Assembly: GCA_047967505.1 (NCBI GenBank)
Contig: CM106540.1
DNA: 64,000 bases
Reading direction: 5' to 3' (one strand)
DNA from: Dipteris shenzhenensis
Taxonomy: Eukaryota; Polypodiophyta; Polypodiopsida; Gleicheniales
The notes under the pieces were generated by a model. It did no database searches. It worked only from the letters and a program-made list of their open reading frames with translations, and was not told where the DNA came from. Below are positions 33,366-43,874 of this stretch, in pieces. A program made the translations under genes and the position numbers. Each line of letters opens with the position of its first letter. Position 1 is the stretch's first letter.

Positions 33366-33785
33366 TAGATGAAGAACTTCAGTACAAGTGAATGTACTTC
33401 AGCATGCATGCAGCCATATTTAACAGTTAACTTGCATGTGTGCCTGCACGCTAGTACTTCATGCACGCATGCATGCAGCCACTTACTAACTTTAAAGCTT
33501 ACCTGGCAGTCTAACAACAGTTTGCATGGCAAGTAACCATGCATACACATGCATTGCATGCTTGAGGCTTACTTGGCACACACACAAAGGCCTATGGTAG
33601 CGGTTTCCAGCAGTCTGAACTGCCAACACAGCATGCATCACAGAAATGCAGGAGCATGACCCGCACACAACCTCTCCTTCCTACGAAAGTGAGATTGACC
33701 TGCAACTAAGCAACTTCCATCTTCGTTCTACCTCCAAACAGGCCACGACAGCTCCTGGAGACTCTCGCAACCTTGAACCCAAACC

Positions 33786-34082
33786 TGTTGAAAAACTGAA
33801 AGGAAAGAGTAGAGTGGACACAAACTCAGAATACTTGCTTTACTTGCTTCTAGAATGAAGAAGAGTGAGGTCCTTAAGTAAGCACCTCATACATGCTCAC
33901 TGACATCACTGATGACCTCAGAGCTCCACAATCATCTCCTCACTCTGCTCCTAGATTCTCTCAATCATCCTATGTGGCTCTCCACCACCTAACTGTGCTT
34001 GTGGGCACCTAATTGTGCCTCTAGCACTCACACGTAGAAACATAAGGTGTGCCTGAGGCATACACCTTGAGATATCCCAACA
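33786..34082 (-). repeat. 3' LTR of the compact element
   Basis: 297 bp, TGTTG...CAACA. Preceded (on the minus strand) by the purine tract GAGGGAGGGTT. Confidence 0.95.
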
Positions 34083-35706
34083 AACCCTCCCTCAAGGGAA
34101 GGGCTCAGGCTATGTCAAGGATACATCTAGCCTCATAGTTTCTCATGCCATCTCATGGTGGTCAAGGATTAATCTATGGCTAGGTTCTCATGCTAGCAAG
34201 GGTTCCCTTGGGTGTAAGGTAAACAAAAGGGATACAAAAAGACCTTCCAATGGCTATCTCCCCTGCATGTACATGCACACAATGTCTGCAGGAGGTACCA
34301 TGGAGCAAAACATACACATGGCCTACATCATAAGGTGACCAGAGGTGTTTACAAAACACACAAAACATAATAGTTTATTTTCATTCATTTTGGAGGACTA
34401 TCCAGGTTGAGTACCTTGACATAAAAAGAGAGATCTGGAGCATACATAGAGATGATTTAAAATGCATAATCTTCAAAGGATGCCTCATCTTGTGGAGGCA
34501 AAATATCCATGTCAAGGTAAGGTCTTACCACATGGGTAGTGTCTAATGCCTTATAAGATGGTACTATGATAGAACAAGTGGATCTGAAAATCATATCCTT
34601 CAAGAGAACAATTATCTTGTCATCTCCATAGTTGTGTAGAGAAGCATATCTTAGGTATCTGACCTATATCTTTTTCTTGTACTTGGAGTCAAATAAAAGT
34701 GCCATGAGAGGGTAGATCTTTGGCTTTGTAGTTGCTTCCTTTTTGGCAACCATTGTTTTGGCAATCTTCAACAAGGAAGTCAGGTTGGCATTTTCATCCT
34801 TTGTAGCATAACAAGGCATTGCTTTATGTTTTGGCTTTTCACATATTTTGCATAAGCAAGCCATGAGAGGCTCTAACCCAAGTATTGGGTAGTGTCTTCT
34901 CTCTTACAGGGCTTAGAATAACAACTGAAATGCTTCAAAATATAAGCATTTAATGTAGCAAAGTCTTGTGGCCAAATTTTAAACAATGATGCTTTCACTT
35001 ACATGCTTCATAGAAGTGGCTAAAATGAATACTTTCCAATCAAAACTAGGTCTATCAATTCAAAACAAAACTGAAGCCACACTTGTACTGAAGTTATTGA
35101 AAGGTTCAAAAAAAGAAAGAAATGCTAGAGTAGCATTTTATGTAGCATCATCTTCAAAAACTTGTCCAAAACTGAAAAGCTGAACTTGGAGGGCTTGTAG
35201 CTCACTCTTCAAAGCAAGGAAAAGAGGGGTTTCTGAGGCAAAAGAGAGCTGGTATACCACAGTAGATCCTCTGGGAAGAAGAGGCGCAAAAACGCGTCAG
35301 GTCGCCTTCTCTTCCTTTTATAAAATCGACTGGTTTTTCTCTGTTTTCTCCTTCAATATGCAGCCATTGTTGCTCAGATTTCAGCACAAGGTAGCCCAAG
35401 GTATGGAGAAGCTTCCCTTGAAAGGAATTAGAGAAAGAAGGAGCAGGCGCAGAGAAAACGCAGGAAGAGAAATGGACGAAAAACGTGTAATGGCGACCAG
35501 CAGAGATGGAGGTTCTTCAATTCCTTGCAGTCGGAAGTTCGTCCCTTCAAGGTGGATCTCCAGCAGGAAGGGCGTGGGAAATAGTTGAGAACCTGAGGAG
35601 AACAGGCTTAAGCAAATTTTGGGAAGAAGAGGGAGAGATGGTGAAGAAGAAGAAGAAGAAGAAGATGATGATGATGTGGCAGAAATGGGCTCAAGGGGGA
35701 TCAAAT
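34083..35706 (-). other. Interior of the compact LTR element
   Basis: No retroelement protein motif in any frame. Holds a (GAA)n/(GAT)n tract at 35644-35678 near the PBS. The minus frame there gives poly-Ser and the plus frame poly-Lys/Met, both artefacts. Overlapping plus-strand ORFs at 35358-35733 with RSRRRENAGREMDEKR might be captured host sequence, but I recognise no family. Confidence 0.6.
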
Positions 35707-35719
35707 GGCTCTGATACCA
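35707..35719 (-). other. Primer binding site (initiator-Met tRNA), minus strand
   Basis: Plus strand reads GGCTCTGATACCA, the reverse complement of TGGTATCAGAGCC, directly against the 5' LTR with no spacer. Confidence 0.95.
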
Positions 35720-36016
35720 TGTTGAAAAACTGAAAGGAAAGAGTAGAGTGGACACAAACTCAGAATACTTGCTTTACTTGCTTTTAGAATGAAGAAGAGT
35801 GAGGTCCTTAAGTAGGCACCTCATACATGCTCACTGACATCACTGATGTCCTCAGAGCTCCACAATCATCTCCTCAATCTGCTCCTAGATTCTCTCAATC
35901 ATCCTATGTGGCTCTCCACCACCTAACTGTGCTTGTGGGCACCTAACTGTGCCTCTAGCACTCACACATAAAAACATAAGGTGTGCCTGAGGCATACACC
36001 TTGAGATATCCCAACA
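35720..36016 (-). repeat. 5' LTR of the compact element
   Basis: 297 bp, same length as the 3' LTR, seven substitutions and no indels between them by eye count. Confidence 0.95.
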
Positions 36017-36021
36017 AAACC

Positions 36022-36548
36022 AATGTCAGAGGCACCCAGATCTCAGCTCCAGAGCACAGGTGAGTCTGTCCGCAACTGTTCTGAGCTGCTAGATCTACTG
36101 CTTCAAGCCTAAACCTGTGACAATGTGATGAGCAGACTTTCATTTTATAGTAGTCCTTACCAGCAGCTCCTGTGAACTGATTCCCTGCCTCTCTAAGTAC
36201 TGCTACGTCTACTGCTTGCAATCAGCAGCAGAATTCAGTGCAAATTCACTGCACAAGGCTGAACGAATTTAAAGCAGCTTCAATAGCTGCGATTACTTCC
36301 AAGAGCTCATCAACTTCTTTGCTCACACCTCTGCCGAAAGCCTACCGTCACAAGGACTTCAAACATGCTCTCAGGAAATTTGATTCAACAATCCTGCTGG
36401 AACTCATCTCCTACTGCCAAGTTTTAGCACAACAAACTCATTTAAGCATCCACAGATTCTCTAAATCCATCCAGTTTGCAATCACATGCATGCAATCGTA
36501 GGAATATGCAAACAAGCAAGACATTTACGAACAAGAAGATAGAGACAG
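36022..36548. other. No gene recognised; interior of an older minus-strand element
   Basis: Minus-strand sequence between the PBS-like site at 36549 and the insertion point of the compact element. Short ORFs with no motif. Confidence 0.4.
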
Positions 36549-37090
36549 CTCTGATACTAATTGAAAACAGCCCCTAATGGGTTAGGTACCACTAACCTGG
36601 GGGTTCTAGGATCTTCTCTAACTTGGGGGTTTTAGGATCTCCTCCTTGTCCATGCTAACCTGTAAGTGCAACAGACATCTGTATGCCAACACAGGGACAC
36701 CTTTGGTATAGGCTAGTGTATCACCACCCCACCATAGATCCCTCAAGATCACCCTTGAGATAGACCCCGGGAAACCTGTGAACATAGTCCATCCGAGTAA
36801 GACTATGTGGCCCATACCATGCAGCCCCATTTGCGCATAGATGTGTTACGGAACCATAGGCCTAGACAGGCTCTCAACCTAGCTAGTATTCTTGGAACGC
36901 CCCACTCCCAAGAATGGCCAAAGTGAGTAATGTCTCTTGCTTATATACATGCACATATCTTAGTTGTCTCAAGCCTAAGACTATCCTTAGTGTACCAAAG
37001 GTACTGTGTCTCCTGATTGTCCCAAGATTATAACACATGACCCTCGGTAAACCTACCCTTCATAACACTAGCCACGTTCTGTCCACCTGT
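36549..37090 (-). repeat. Probable 5' LTR and degenerate PBS of a minus-strand element
   Basis: The plus strand reads GCTCTGATACTAATTGAAAA at 36547-36566, a near match to the reverse PBS (TGATACCA) next to an LTR end. The sequence above it has no coding potential and carries a minus-strand TATA-like GCATGTATATAAGC at about 36937-36950. No second LTR copy is found, so the outer boundary is a guess. The compact element at 33.8-36.0 kb would then be nested inside this element. Confidence 0.4.
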
Positions 37091-37949
37091 GGACATAACA
37101 AGGGATAAGAAGAATTGCTGCCTTTTTGCAAACTTAGCAAGTTGTAAATTTGCAAATAACTTGCTTTGGGAGGTAATGTTCTTGGATGCACTATTGTTAG
37201 ATCAATGAATGGCATCTTAAGTTTCAGCCACATTGAGTGATGTGACTTTTTGTTTGGCATCATAGCTGCACATTAGAAAAACCCATTCTTCAGCCACAGT
37301 TGGTTGAAGCATTAACCTTATTTGCATTAGAATGGCTAGAATCTATGTAACGAAGGGGAGTTACTTAGTTTGCTATAGCTAGTGTCTTGTGGATAGGGCT
37401 TGATGAGTAGGTTGATAATGATTACTCACTTGTTAAAAATTTGGTATGTTCGTTTTCATTTCAAGCTCTATTGGGTACACCATGTGGTAGGTTGAAATTA
37501 ATCTCGTATAACAGCAAGTTGCACCCATTGTAGTGGAATAATCCCGTATATGTAGTTGTAATTCTACAACTAGCTTAAAACTATAAAAGGCTGTACTTGA
37601 ATCTAAGGGTCTCATGGCATCCACTTGGAAGGCTCACCATTTTTTTTGAGATCTAGCTCGTAAAATATATGTCCATCCACAGATTACAGCTCCCTGAAGT
37701 AACAACTCCAAAATTTAGGGTCTATGTTAGAGGTTTGATGAGTAGGCTTCCTTTTGATCTCAGGTCATCTCTTTCCAACAATATGTACAATTGTGAGATC
37801 CTCAATGTTGAAGGGAGACTCACATCAGGGCAAAGATAGAAAAGATAAGGTTATTCTTTCCAAGTTTAAAGGGAGTCATCTTGAAGACTTTGCTCCTACA
37901 TAGTGAAGGCATCTTTAAGAGGAAGGTAACATTAATTGATATTTAGGAC
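37091..37949. other. No gene recognised
   Basis: A+T-rich; expected site of the 3' end of the copia remnant upstream, but no LTR copy is identifiable. Confidence 0.45.
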
Positions 37950-38099
37950 CACTTTAAAAGTAAAATGTTTCAAACTTTTTATATCTACTTAGCCATATAG
38001 CCTCACATGCACCTGTTGTGAGTGTCTTATATTCTGCTTTGTTGAAGACGAAACAATTGGTTGCTTGTTTGACAACCATGATATAGCACATTGACCAAG

Positions 38100-38101
<2 letters not shown>

Positions 38102-38161
<60 letters not shown>

Positions 38162-38180
38162 ACACACACACACACACACA
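38102..38180 (+). repeat. (CA)n microsatellite inside copia RNase H
   Basis: About 39 CA units with one TA interruption at about 38157. On the coding (minus) strand it sits between DRDIH and LGQCAISWLS, replacing the short stretch that normally joins them. Confidence 0.95.
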
Positions 38181-39179
38181 ATGAATATCCCTGTCTGGAT
38201 GTCTTGGTCTCATGATCTTGTGCATAGTCATTGTCACAGTATCCGATGCAACCTTGGATGACTCTGTATTCTATTCAAATTTGTCTTGTACCTCTGATGT
38301 ACCTTAGGACTCTTTTGGTTGCATTTCAATGAGATTGTTTTGGATTTGTCATATACTGTGCTATTAAGCTTAATGCATAACAAATATCTGGCCTTGATAG
38401 TTAGATATGTAAGAGATCCCATGAGCTGTCGATAGTACTTGTAATTGATTGTAGGCTTTTTTGGATCTTTTGTAAGTTTTAAACTTTGCTCCATGGGATC
38501 GGTTGTAATCTTGCAATTTGCCATATGAAACTTCTTTAGGAGACTATTTACATATTTTTGCTTGTTCATGAAGCTGTCGTTTGAGTCTCTCCAGAACTAA
38601 ATTTCGAGATAGTAGTGCATAAGTCCAAGGTATTTCATGTCGAACTCTGCAGAGAAGTCTTGTTTCAACTTCTTGATGAAGCTTTTGTTACTTCTTGTCA
38701 CAATCAAATCATCTATATATAAAAGTGCAATAGTGATATCTTTTCCTTGAACTTTGTAGTAGAGAGTATGATCTGCATTAGACTTCATGTATCCCAGATT
38801 TGTAAAATACTCGTCAATTTTGTTATATCAACTTTTGGGTGCTTGATTTAAGCCCTAGATAAGTACTTTTCTTGAGATAGCAAACCTCATGCTTTTTCCT
38901 TGGTTCAACATACCGTGATGGTTATTGCATGTAGACTCCCTAACCATTGAGAAAAGCATTTTTGGTACATATTTTATGTGTTGAGTGTGGCTAGTGTTTT
39001 GCTACTGACACATAATTCTCATCATAATCTTGATTGTTTTGTTGTGCAAAACCTTTTGCAACTAGTTTGGTTTTGCATCTTTCAATGCTTCCATCTGGAT
39101 TGTAATTTACTTTGTAAACCCAAATGTTTGCAATGGCTTTCTTTCTTGGTGGAAGGTCACATAAATTCCAAGTGTTGTT

Positions 39180-39545
39180 TTTGTACAAATGAAAGATGCT
39201 TCTCACTGAGCATTGCTCCAGCACTGTTTGCTAATGTCCCATTCTTCCTTTCAACCACTGCATTTTGCTGAGGATTATCTGCACATGTGAATTGCCTCTT
39301 GGAATGCCATTATTTCTAAATAAATTCATGAAAGCGGAAGATCACAAACGAATGAAAGATGCTTCTCACTGAGCATTGCTCTAGCACTGTTTGCTAACAT
39401 TTTATTCTTCCTTTTAGCCACTGTGTTGTTTTTGTACAAATGAAAGATGCTTCTCACTGAGCATTGCTCTAGCACTGTTTGCTAATGTCCCATTCTTCCT
39501 TTCAGCCACTGCATTTTGCTGAGGATTATCTGCACATGTGAATTG
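39180..39545 (-). repeat. Three-copy internal duplication in copia integrase region
   Basis: GAAAGATGCTTCTCACTGAG appears at about 39188, 39353 and 39443. The segment ATCTGCACATGTGAATTGCC also occurs twice (about 39277 and 39528). Successive partial tandem duplications would explain the pattern. Confidence 0.85.
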
Positions 39546-41061
39546 CCTTTGAATGCCATTATTTCTAGAAAAATTCATGAAAGCGGAAGATCACAAACTT
39601 TTCCTAGAAATTGAAGTTTTAGAAAACCAAGTGCCATATTTTACTTCTCAACTGCATCAAGCTTTTGAAATTGACATGTCCATATCTCTTATGCTGTATT
39701 GCGAAAAGTGGCATCGGTTGTTGTTGAGCTGACATGGCATAGAAGTCTAGTACTAAAGCTAGCATTTTAAAGAAGTATTCTTTCTTGATTGCTTTTCTCA
39801 CTAGTTGATATTCTCTAGACTTATCCCTGATTGTGCATTCATCCCCATCGAAGATGACTTAATAGTTGTGTTCTGTCATTTGCCCAATTGACAAAAGGTT
39901 CTTGCTGAGCTTTGGAAGATAGATTATATCTTTCACCAATCCTTTCGTACCAGTGGAATTGTTCATAGGGACAAATACATTTTTTTAAAATTGGGTTTGG
40001 TGTGTTATGTCGTACAAATAACATTCTTCGGTTCTTCTAATGGTTTTATCTCTGTAAACAATTCTTGATGCTTTGTCATCATATGAGACGATGCACCATA
40101 ACTGATGTACTAAGGATCTTTATTAGTATGGTTAACTTGATAGTTGCATTCCCCTTGGAATATACAATTAATGTCAATGTACATTGTTTCAGTTTTTTGC
40201 ATCCTCACTTCCAAGATATATTGTGGTAGGCTCATTGGCATAATGATTGTCACTTGAATGTCCACCACGGTGATTTTCTCTTCCATAAAAATTTCCTCTA
40301 AAGTTGCTAGATTGACCTCCTTGGTCATACTACTTCTTGTGGCAATCTCTTTCATAGTGTCTAAAATTATGACAGTAGTTGCACTAAATGTTTGACACAT
40401 TGGTGGATGCATTCACTCTTTCTTGAAATCTTTATTGATTGAAATTGTTGATGTTGATTTTGATGCTGATGATCACTTCTCTGAGATGCTCTACCTTTAC
40501 TTCTGCCTTTGCCTCTGTCTGAGGCTATGAATGCTTGTTCATTGGATTAACCTTTCCATGCTTGAATGGCCTGAGTTCTGAATATTTCACCAAGTGGCAC
40601 TAATTCTAATTCTTCCAGTGTTGGAATTTTTCTTTGAATGACAATAGTCTAGACTAGAGTCTTGTATCTCTTTCCTAGTTTATTCAAGATGACTTGAATC
40701 ATTTCTGTCGTATTCATAGTCTCTCATGTTATTGCAAGTTGATTCTTGTAATACTGAGTACGTAAGCATGACTAGTTTCATTGTTTCGAAAACTTTGGTT
40801 GATGTGGTTTCTCAGTGTGAGAATACTGGATGTGTTCTTAGACTCATAAAGGTGAAACATATCCCATGTTTCTTTTGATGTCTTCAGTATGGGGTTGTCT
40901 AAGCATGACATCTTACATATTTTGCTTAATTAAATGATATGCATATTTGTCTTTCGTATCCCATCTCTTGTGCTCGGGCAATGGCAGGATCTTATTGCAA
41001 GTGTGGACACTGTTGATGCATATGTAGACCCTCTCCCATTTGTCTTGAAGTACAAGAATGG

Positions 41062-41434
41062 TCTTCATTTGGTATTTCCATATGGTGTAATTGGAGTTGT
41101 CCAACTTAGTAGATGCCTCCAAATTGAGGTTGCTAGCAGTAGACATGATGCAAGAAAAGTACTCAAAGTGCCTATGAAAACCACTGTCTGAATCAACTCC
41201 AATCTGAACTGTCGGTGAAGATAGAACGGTAATATATTCCAATTTGGTCTTTATTTGGTATTTCCATGTGGTGTAATTGGAGTTGTCCAACTTAGCAGAT
41301 GCCTCCAAATTGAGGTTGCTAGCGGTAGACATGATGCAAGAAATGTACTTAAAGTGCCTATGAAAACCACTGTCTGAATTAACTCTAATCTGAATTGTCG
41401 GTGAAGATAGAACGGTAATATATTCCAATTTGTT
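41062..41434 (-). repeat. Two-copy tandem duplication of gag start, about 187 bp
   Basis: GGTATTTCCAT starts at 41071 and 41257; GTCGGTGAAG at 41211 and 41398. Each unit contains the leader and the first gag codons, so the gag ATG is present twice. Confidence 0.92.
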
Positions 41435-41789
41435 ACAAGGCTTATGTGATAAAATGATGTTGGGAATAGCCAAGAGGCTTTATAAGGCTCAAACATAGCA
41501 TGCACAAATGCCAGAAAAATAGCTTTAAGGCTTTGCAATGGTGGCATGTGAGTGCAAAAAGAAATGATGTATAATCTGTCCACTGAATAATGTGCCAATG
41601 TCTTTAAACACTTTAAAATTTGCTCACTAATTTATAGACAGTTAGATTTCAGAACATGTGATGATGTGAAACTGCATGCGAGCGTAGGGACTGACTCCGA
41701 GTAGGATCTAGTCAAGAATTTTTGGACATGGCTTCAATTGGCTGCTTTGGAGCTATCTTCTCTATGGATGAACTAATCTACGCTAATTT
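41435..41789 (-). other. Possible LTR or leader of the minus-strand copia
   Basis: Non-coding, with a minus-strand TATA-like CCTTATAAAGCC at about 41480, followed by the duplicated gag leader. It could be this copia element's own 5' LTR, which would separate it from the LTR at 43.6-43.85 kb. Confidence 0.35.
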
Positions 41790-42039
41790 AGAGCTAGATC
41801 ATCGAGTGATGAAAAGTGAGATAGTTTCTTTTCCTTTTGTTTCTTTTAGGTGAGGGGTCAGATGAGTTGACGAAGACGCTTGAATGTGTGCAAGAAGTGG
41901 ATTTGATGCTGAGGCCAAAAAAAGTATGTGATACAAGTGTAAAAATATGTATGTGATATGATGAGCTAGTAGAGCACAAAAAATTGAGCGATTTTGCTTT
42001 TTGGAGCATCCTCAAATTCATCCTGAATCAAGAGATACG

Positions 42040-42500
42040 GCTTGATCTAAGTGGAGGGGCAAAAAAAGGATGAAATGGCACTGTGATGATGTGGCAGGTG
42101 GATTCACATGTAGAATTGTGTTTGTGGAGGGGTGTGCATATGGTGTATTGTGCTGAGGTAGCACCTGTGTGCACATGCACATAAAAACTATGCTTATGTG
42201 GCACTGTGTGATACATGTTAGTGATGATGTGACAGGGTGATGTGGCATGATGATGTGGCAATGTGAGATGGTAAGCTAAGGTGGCATATAAGACTGCCAT
42301 GTATTAGGATAGGGTGGTGATGCGGCACTTTGGCCAGGTGTGATGATGTGGCAATCGGTGGGTTGCCACATGCCATTGCAGGTTCTGCCTATGTGGATTG
42401 CCACATGACATTGTAGGTTCTGCCTATGTGGTAGATAAGCTGACTAATGTGATGACATGGCATGCAAGCCATATGCTTATGTGGCAAATAAGTTGACGTG
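42040..42500 (-). repeat. TGCCACATCATC-type minisatellite in copy A leader
   Basis: GATGATGTGGCA and its variants (GTGATGTGGCA, TATGTGGATTGCCACATG) recur on the plus strand about a dozen times at irregular spacing. The same motif in inverse orientation makes the array at 57796-58030 in copy B. Confidence 0.75.
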
Positions 42501-43613
42501 GTAGACTACCACGTGTCAGCCTCTTGACCAAGCCACAAGGTGTAGATAAGAAGGTGTGATGAAGATTTGACAAAATCTTAGCAGATTCTATAAAAATCTT
42601 CAAAGCTTCTGTCGATGGCATGGGATTCGGTTGCTGTAGTGTCGTGTGTGAGTTGGCCATCATTGAGGCGTTGTCGAGCACTTGTGATCTCATCTCGGTT
42701 GTGTAGGCTTGTAAAGTCAGTGTTGTGTGTTACAGATGCAAGTAGCTCGTTGAACGAGTGAGTCATCTGACTGGAGCATCGATGAGCTGTAGTCGTTGTT
42801 TGGGCTATTTGTGGTTGCGTGCTGTTATCATCGTATGAACTGGCTGGTCTAGGTTGATTTCACATCCTAGTCTTGCTAAGCTGTTGAGATGGTTGTTGGA
42901 GGAGCGTTGCTAGTTGCTTGGCATGTGATTTGTGCCATCAGTTGTGCCTTGTTACGTTGCGGATCGCTTGTTGCTTGTAGGTTGCTGTAGTTGTCTTTGC
43001 TTGTCTAATAGTCGAGGATGACTTTGCGTCTGGCTGTCGTGAGGTTGATTGCTGGTTGAAGACTCACTGTGGGTGGAAGTCGATGTAGTTGTTGCACTGT
43101 AGTCCTCTTTGCTTGGATGTTACTATGCTTGTTGCTATGTTGAGTCGTGTAGCTTAGTGTTGCATAGGCTGCTAGTATGGGCCATCTTGTTTAATGCTCG
43201 TCTTGGATGCAGGTTAGGGTTGCTTGAAGTTGCCTCTAGATCATGTTACTTTATGTCGTAGTAGTTCTTTACTATTGCTGAGTCTTGCCTTCGAGCCTTT
43301 GCTTGCCTTTGCCTTTAGTCGAAGCTCTTTCAATAGGGATATGAGATCTTTTCTCTTTCTCAATGATAAAAATGGACTCTCTCAGAAACTAAAATCCACG
43401 GAACAGAATCTCTCTCTTTCTCGAAACCAAATCTCTTAAAAGTCTTAATGAACACTCAAAGGAAAACCTATGAATGGAACTCTCATTCAAAACAGATAAA
43501 AATTCTATCAAATGAATGGAAACCTTTCATCATGGGAATGAAAGAACAAACACTCATGAACTTAATCTCAATCTCTCGCATAAGGATCACGATGCCTCAG
43601 CGGAAGGCAAGGG

Positions 43614-43626
43614 AGCTTTGATACCA
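43614..43626 (-). other. Primer binding site of copy A
   Basis: The minus strand reads TGGTATCAAAGCT, a one-base variant of the initiator-Met PBS. Confidence 0.8.
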
Positions 43627-43848
43627 TAAACAAATATGGAGAGGGAGACGATAAGGCTGGAGATGAGAAGAGAGGGCATAGCTAGAGATCACACCAATAA
43701 TTGTACACTATTTTTAGTTGAAAATAATGAATATGTACAAATCCCTTTATGGTCAGGATTAGGGTTTCTAACCCTTGTGCCTTTTAGCACTCTTTTGTGT
43801 TAATGCTATGCACATATGATCACATGATGTTGAGATGAATCCTCAACA
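43627..43848 (-). repeat. LTR of family X, copy A
   Basis: The minus strand starts TGTTGAGGATTC and shares CATCATGTGATCAT, GTGTGATCTCTAGCTATGCC and related blocks in order with 56291-56547. Confidence 0.75.
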
Positions 43849-43874
43849 CAAATTAGTGCTATATAGTATCTCTC

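Larger units (their letters stand above)
33786..36016 (-). mobile_element. Compact non-autonomous LTR retrotransposon, TSD-flanked
   Basis: Complete by structure: two 297-bp LTRs (33786-34082, 35720-36016) that start TGTTG and end CAACA. On the minus strand a PBS TGGTATCAGAGCC (35707-35719) abuts the 5' LTR and a polypurine tract GAGGGAGGGTT abuts the 3' LTR. A perfect 5-bp target duplication AAACC lies at 33781-33785 and 36017-36021. I count seven differences between the LTRs (about 2.4 percent), so insertion is fairly recent. The 1.6-kb interior has no gag, protease, RT or integrase motif. It must have been moved by enzymes of another copia-like element. Size is between TRIM and LARD classes. 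Confidence 0.93.
37950..41434 (-). pseudogene. Ty1/copia gag-pol remnant, minus strand
   Basis: Minus-strand order: gag start MSTASNLNLEAS with LDNSNYTIWKYQMK (about 41150, duplicated at about 41340), SKETWDMFHLYESKNTSSIL (about 40830-40895), zinc knuckle region with RHYERDCHKK (about 40370), the pre-integrase junction LLSIGQMTEHNY (about 39890), an integrase stretch near 39230-39580 with QQNAVAERKNG, RT KKAIANIWVYKVNYNPDGSI (about 39120) and ALLYIDDLIVT (about 38720), HMANCKITTDPME (about 38510) and RNase H GACEAIWLSRYKK (about 38000). Stops and frameshifts are numerous. A (CA)n array interrupts RNase H and two internal segments are tandemly duplicated. No LTRs can be tied to it with confidence. 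Confidence 0.83.
41850..43848 (-). mobile_element. LTR plus long leader, family X copy A (minus strand)
   Basis: Comprises an LTR (43627-43848), a PBS (43614-43626) and a leader of about 1.8 kb. The LTR, PBS and the leader's last 200 bp align with the plus-strand copy at 56.29-58.43 kb; the middle of both leaders carries TGCCACATCATC-type repeats but differs otherwise. The leader-end module reads MLQKAKSL then FLCST on the coding strand, with the counterpart VLQKGKSL then FLCST in copy B. It is a leader-only fragment or joined to the copia gag-pol below; sequence does not decide. No 3' LTR found. Confidence 0.65.

Noticed and set aside
35381-35755. 124-codon minus ORF with poly-Ser across the PBS of the compact LTR element
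   Set aside because: It runs from the LTR through the PBS and a (GAA)n tract, so it is not a conserved gene; not called as gag because no gag motif is present.
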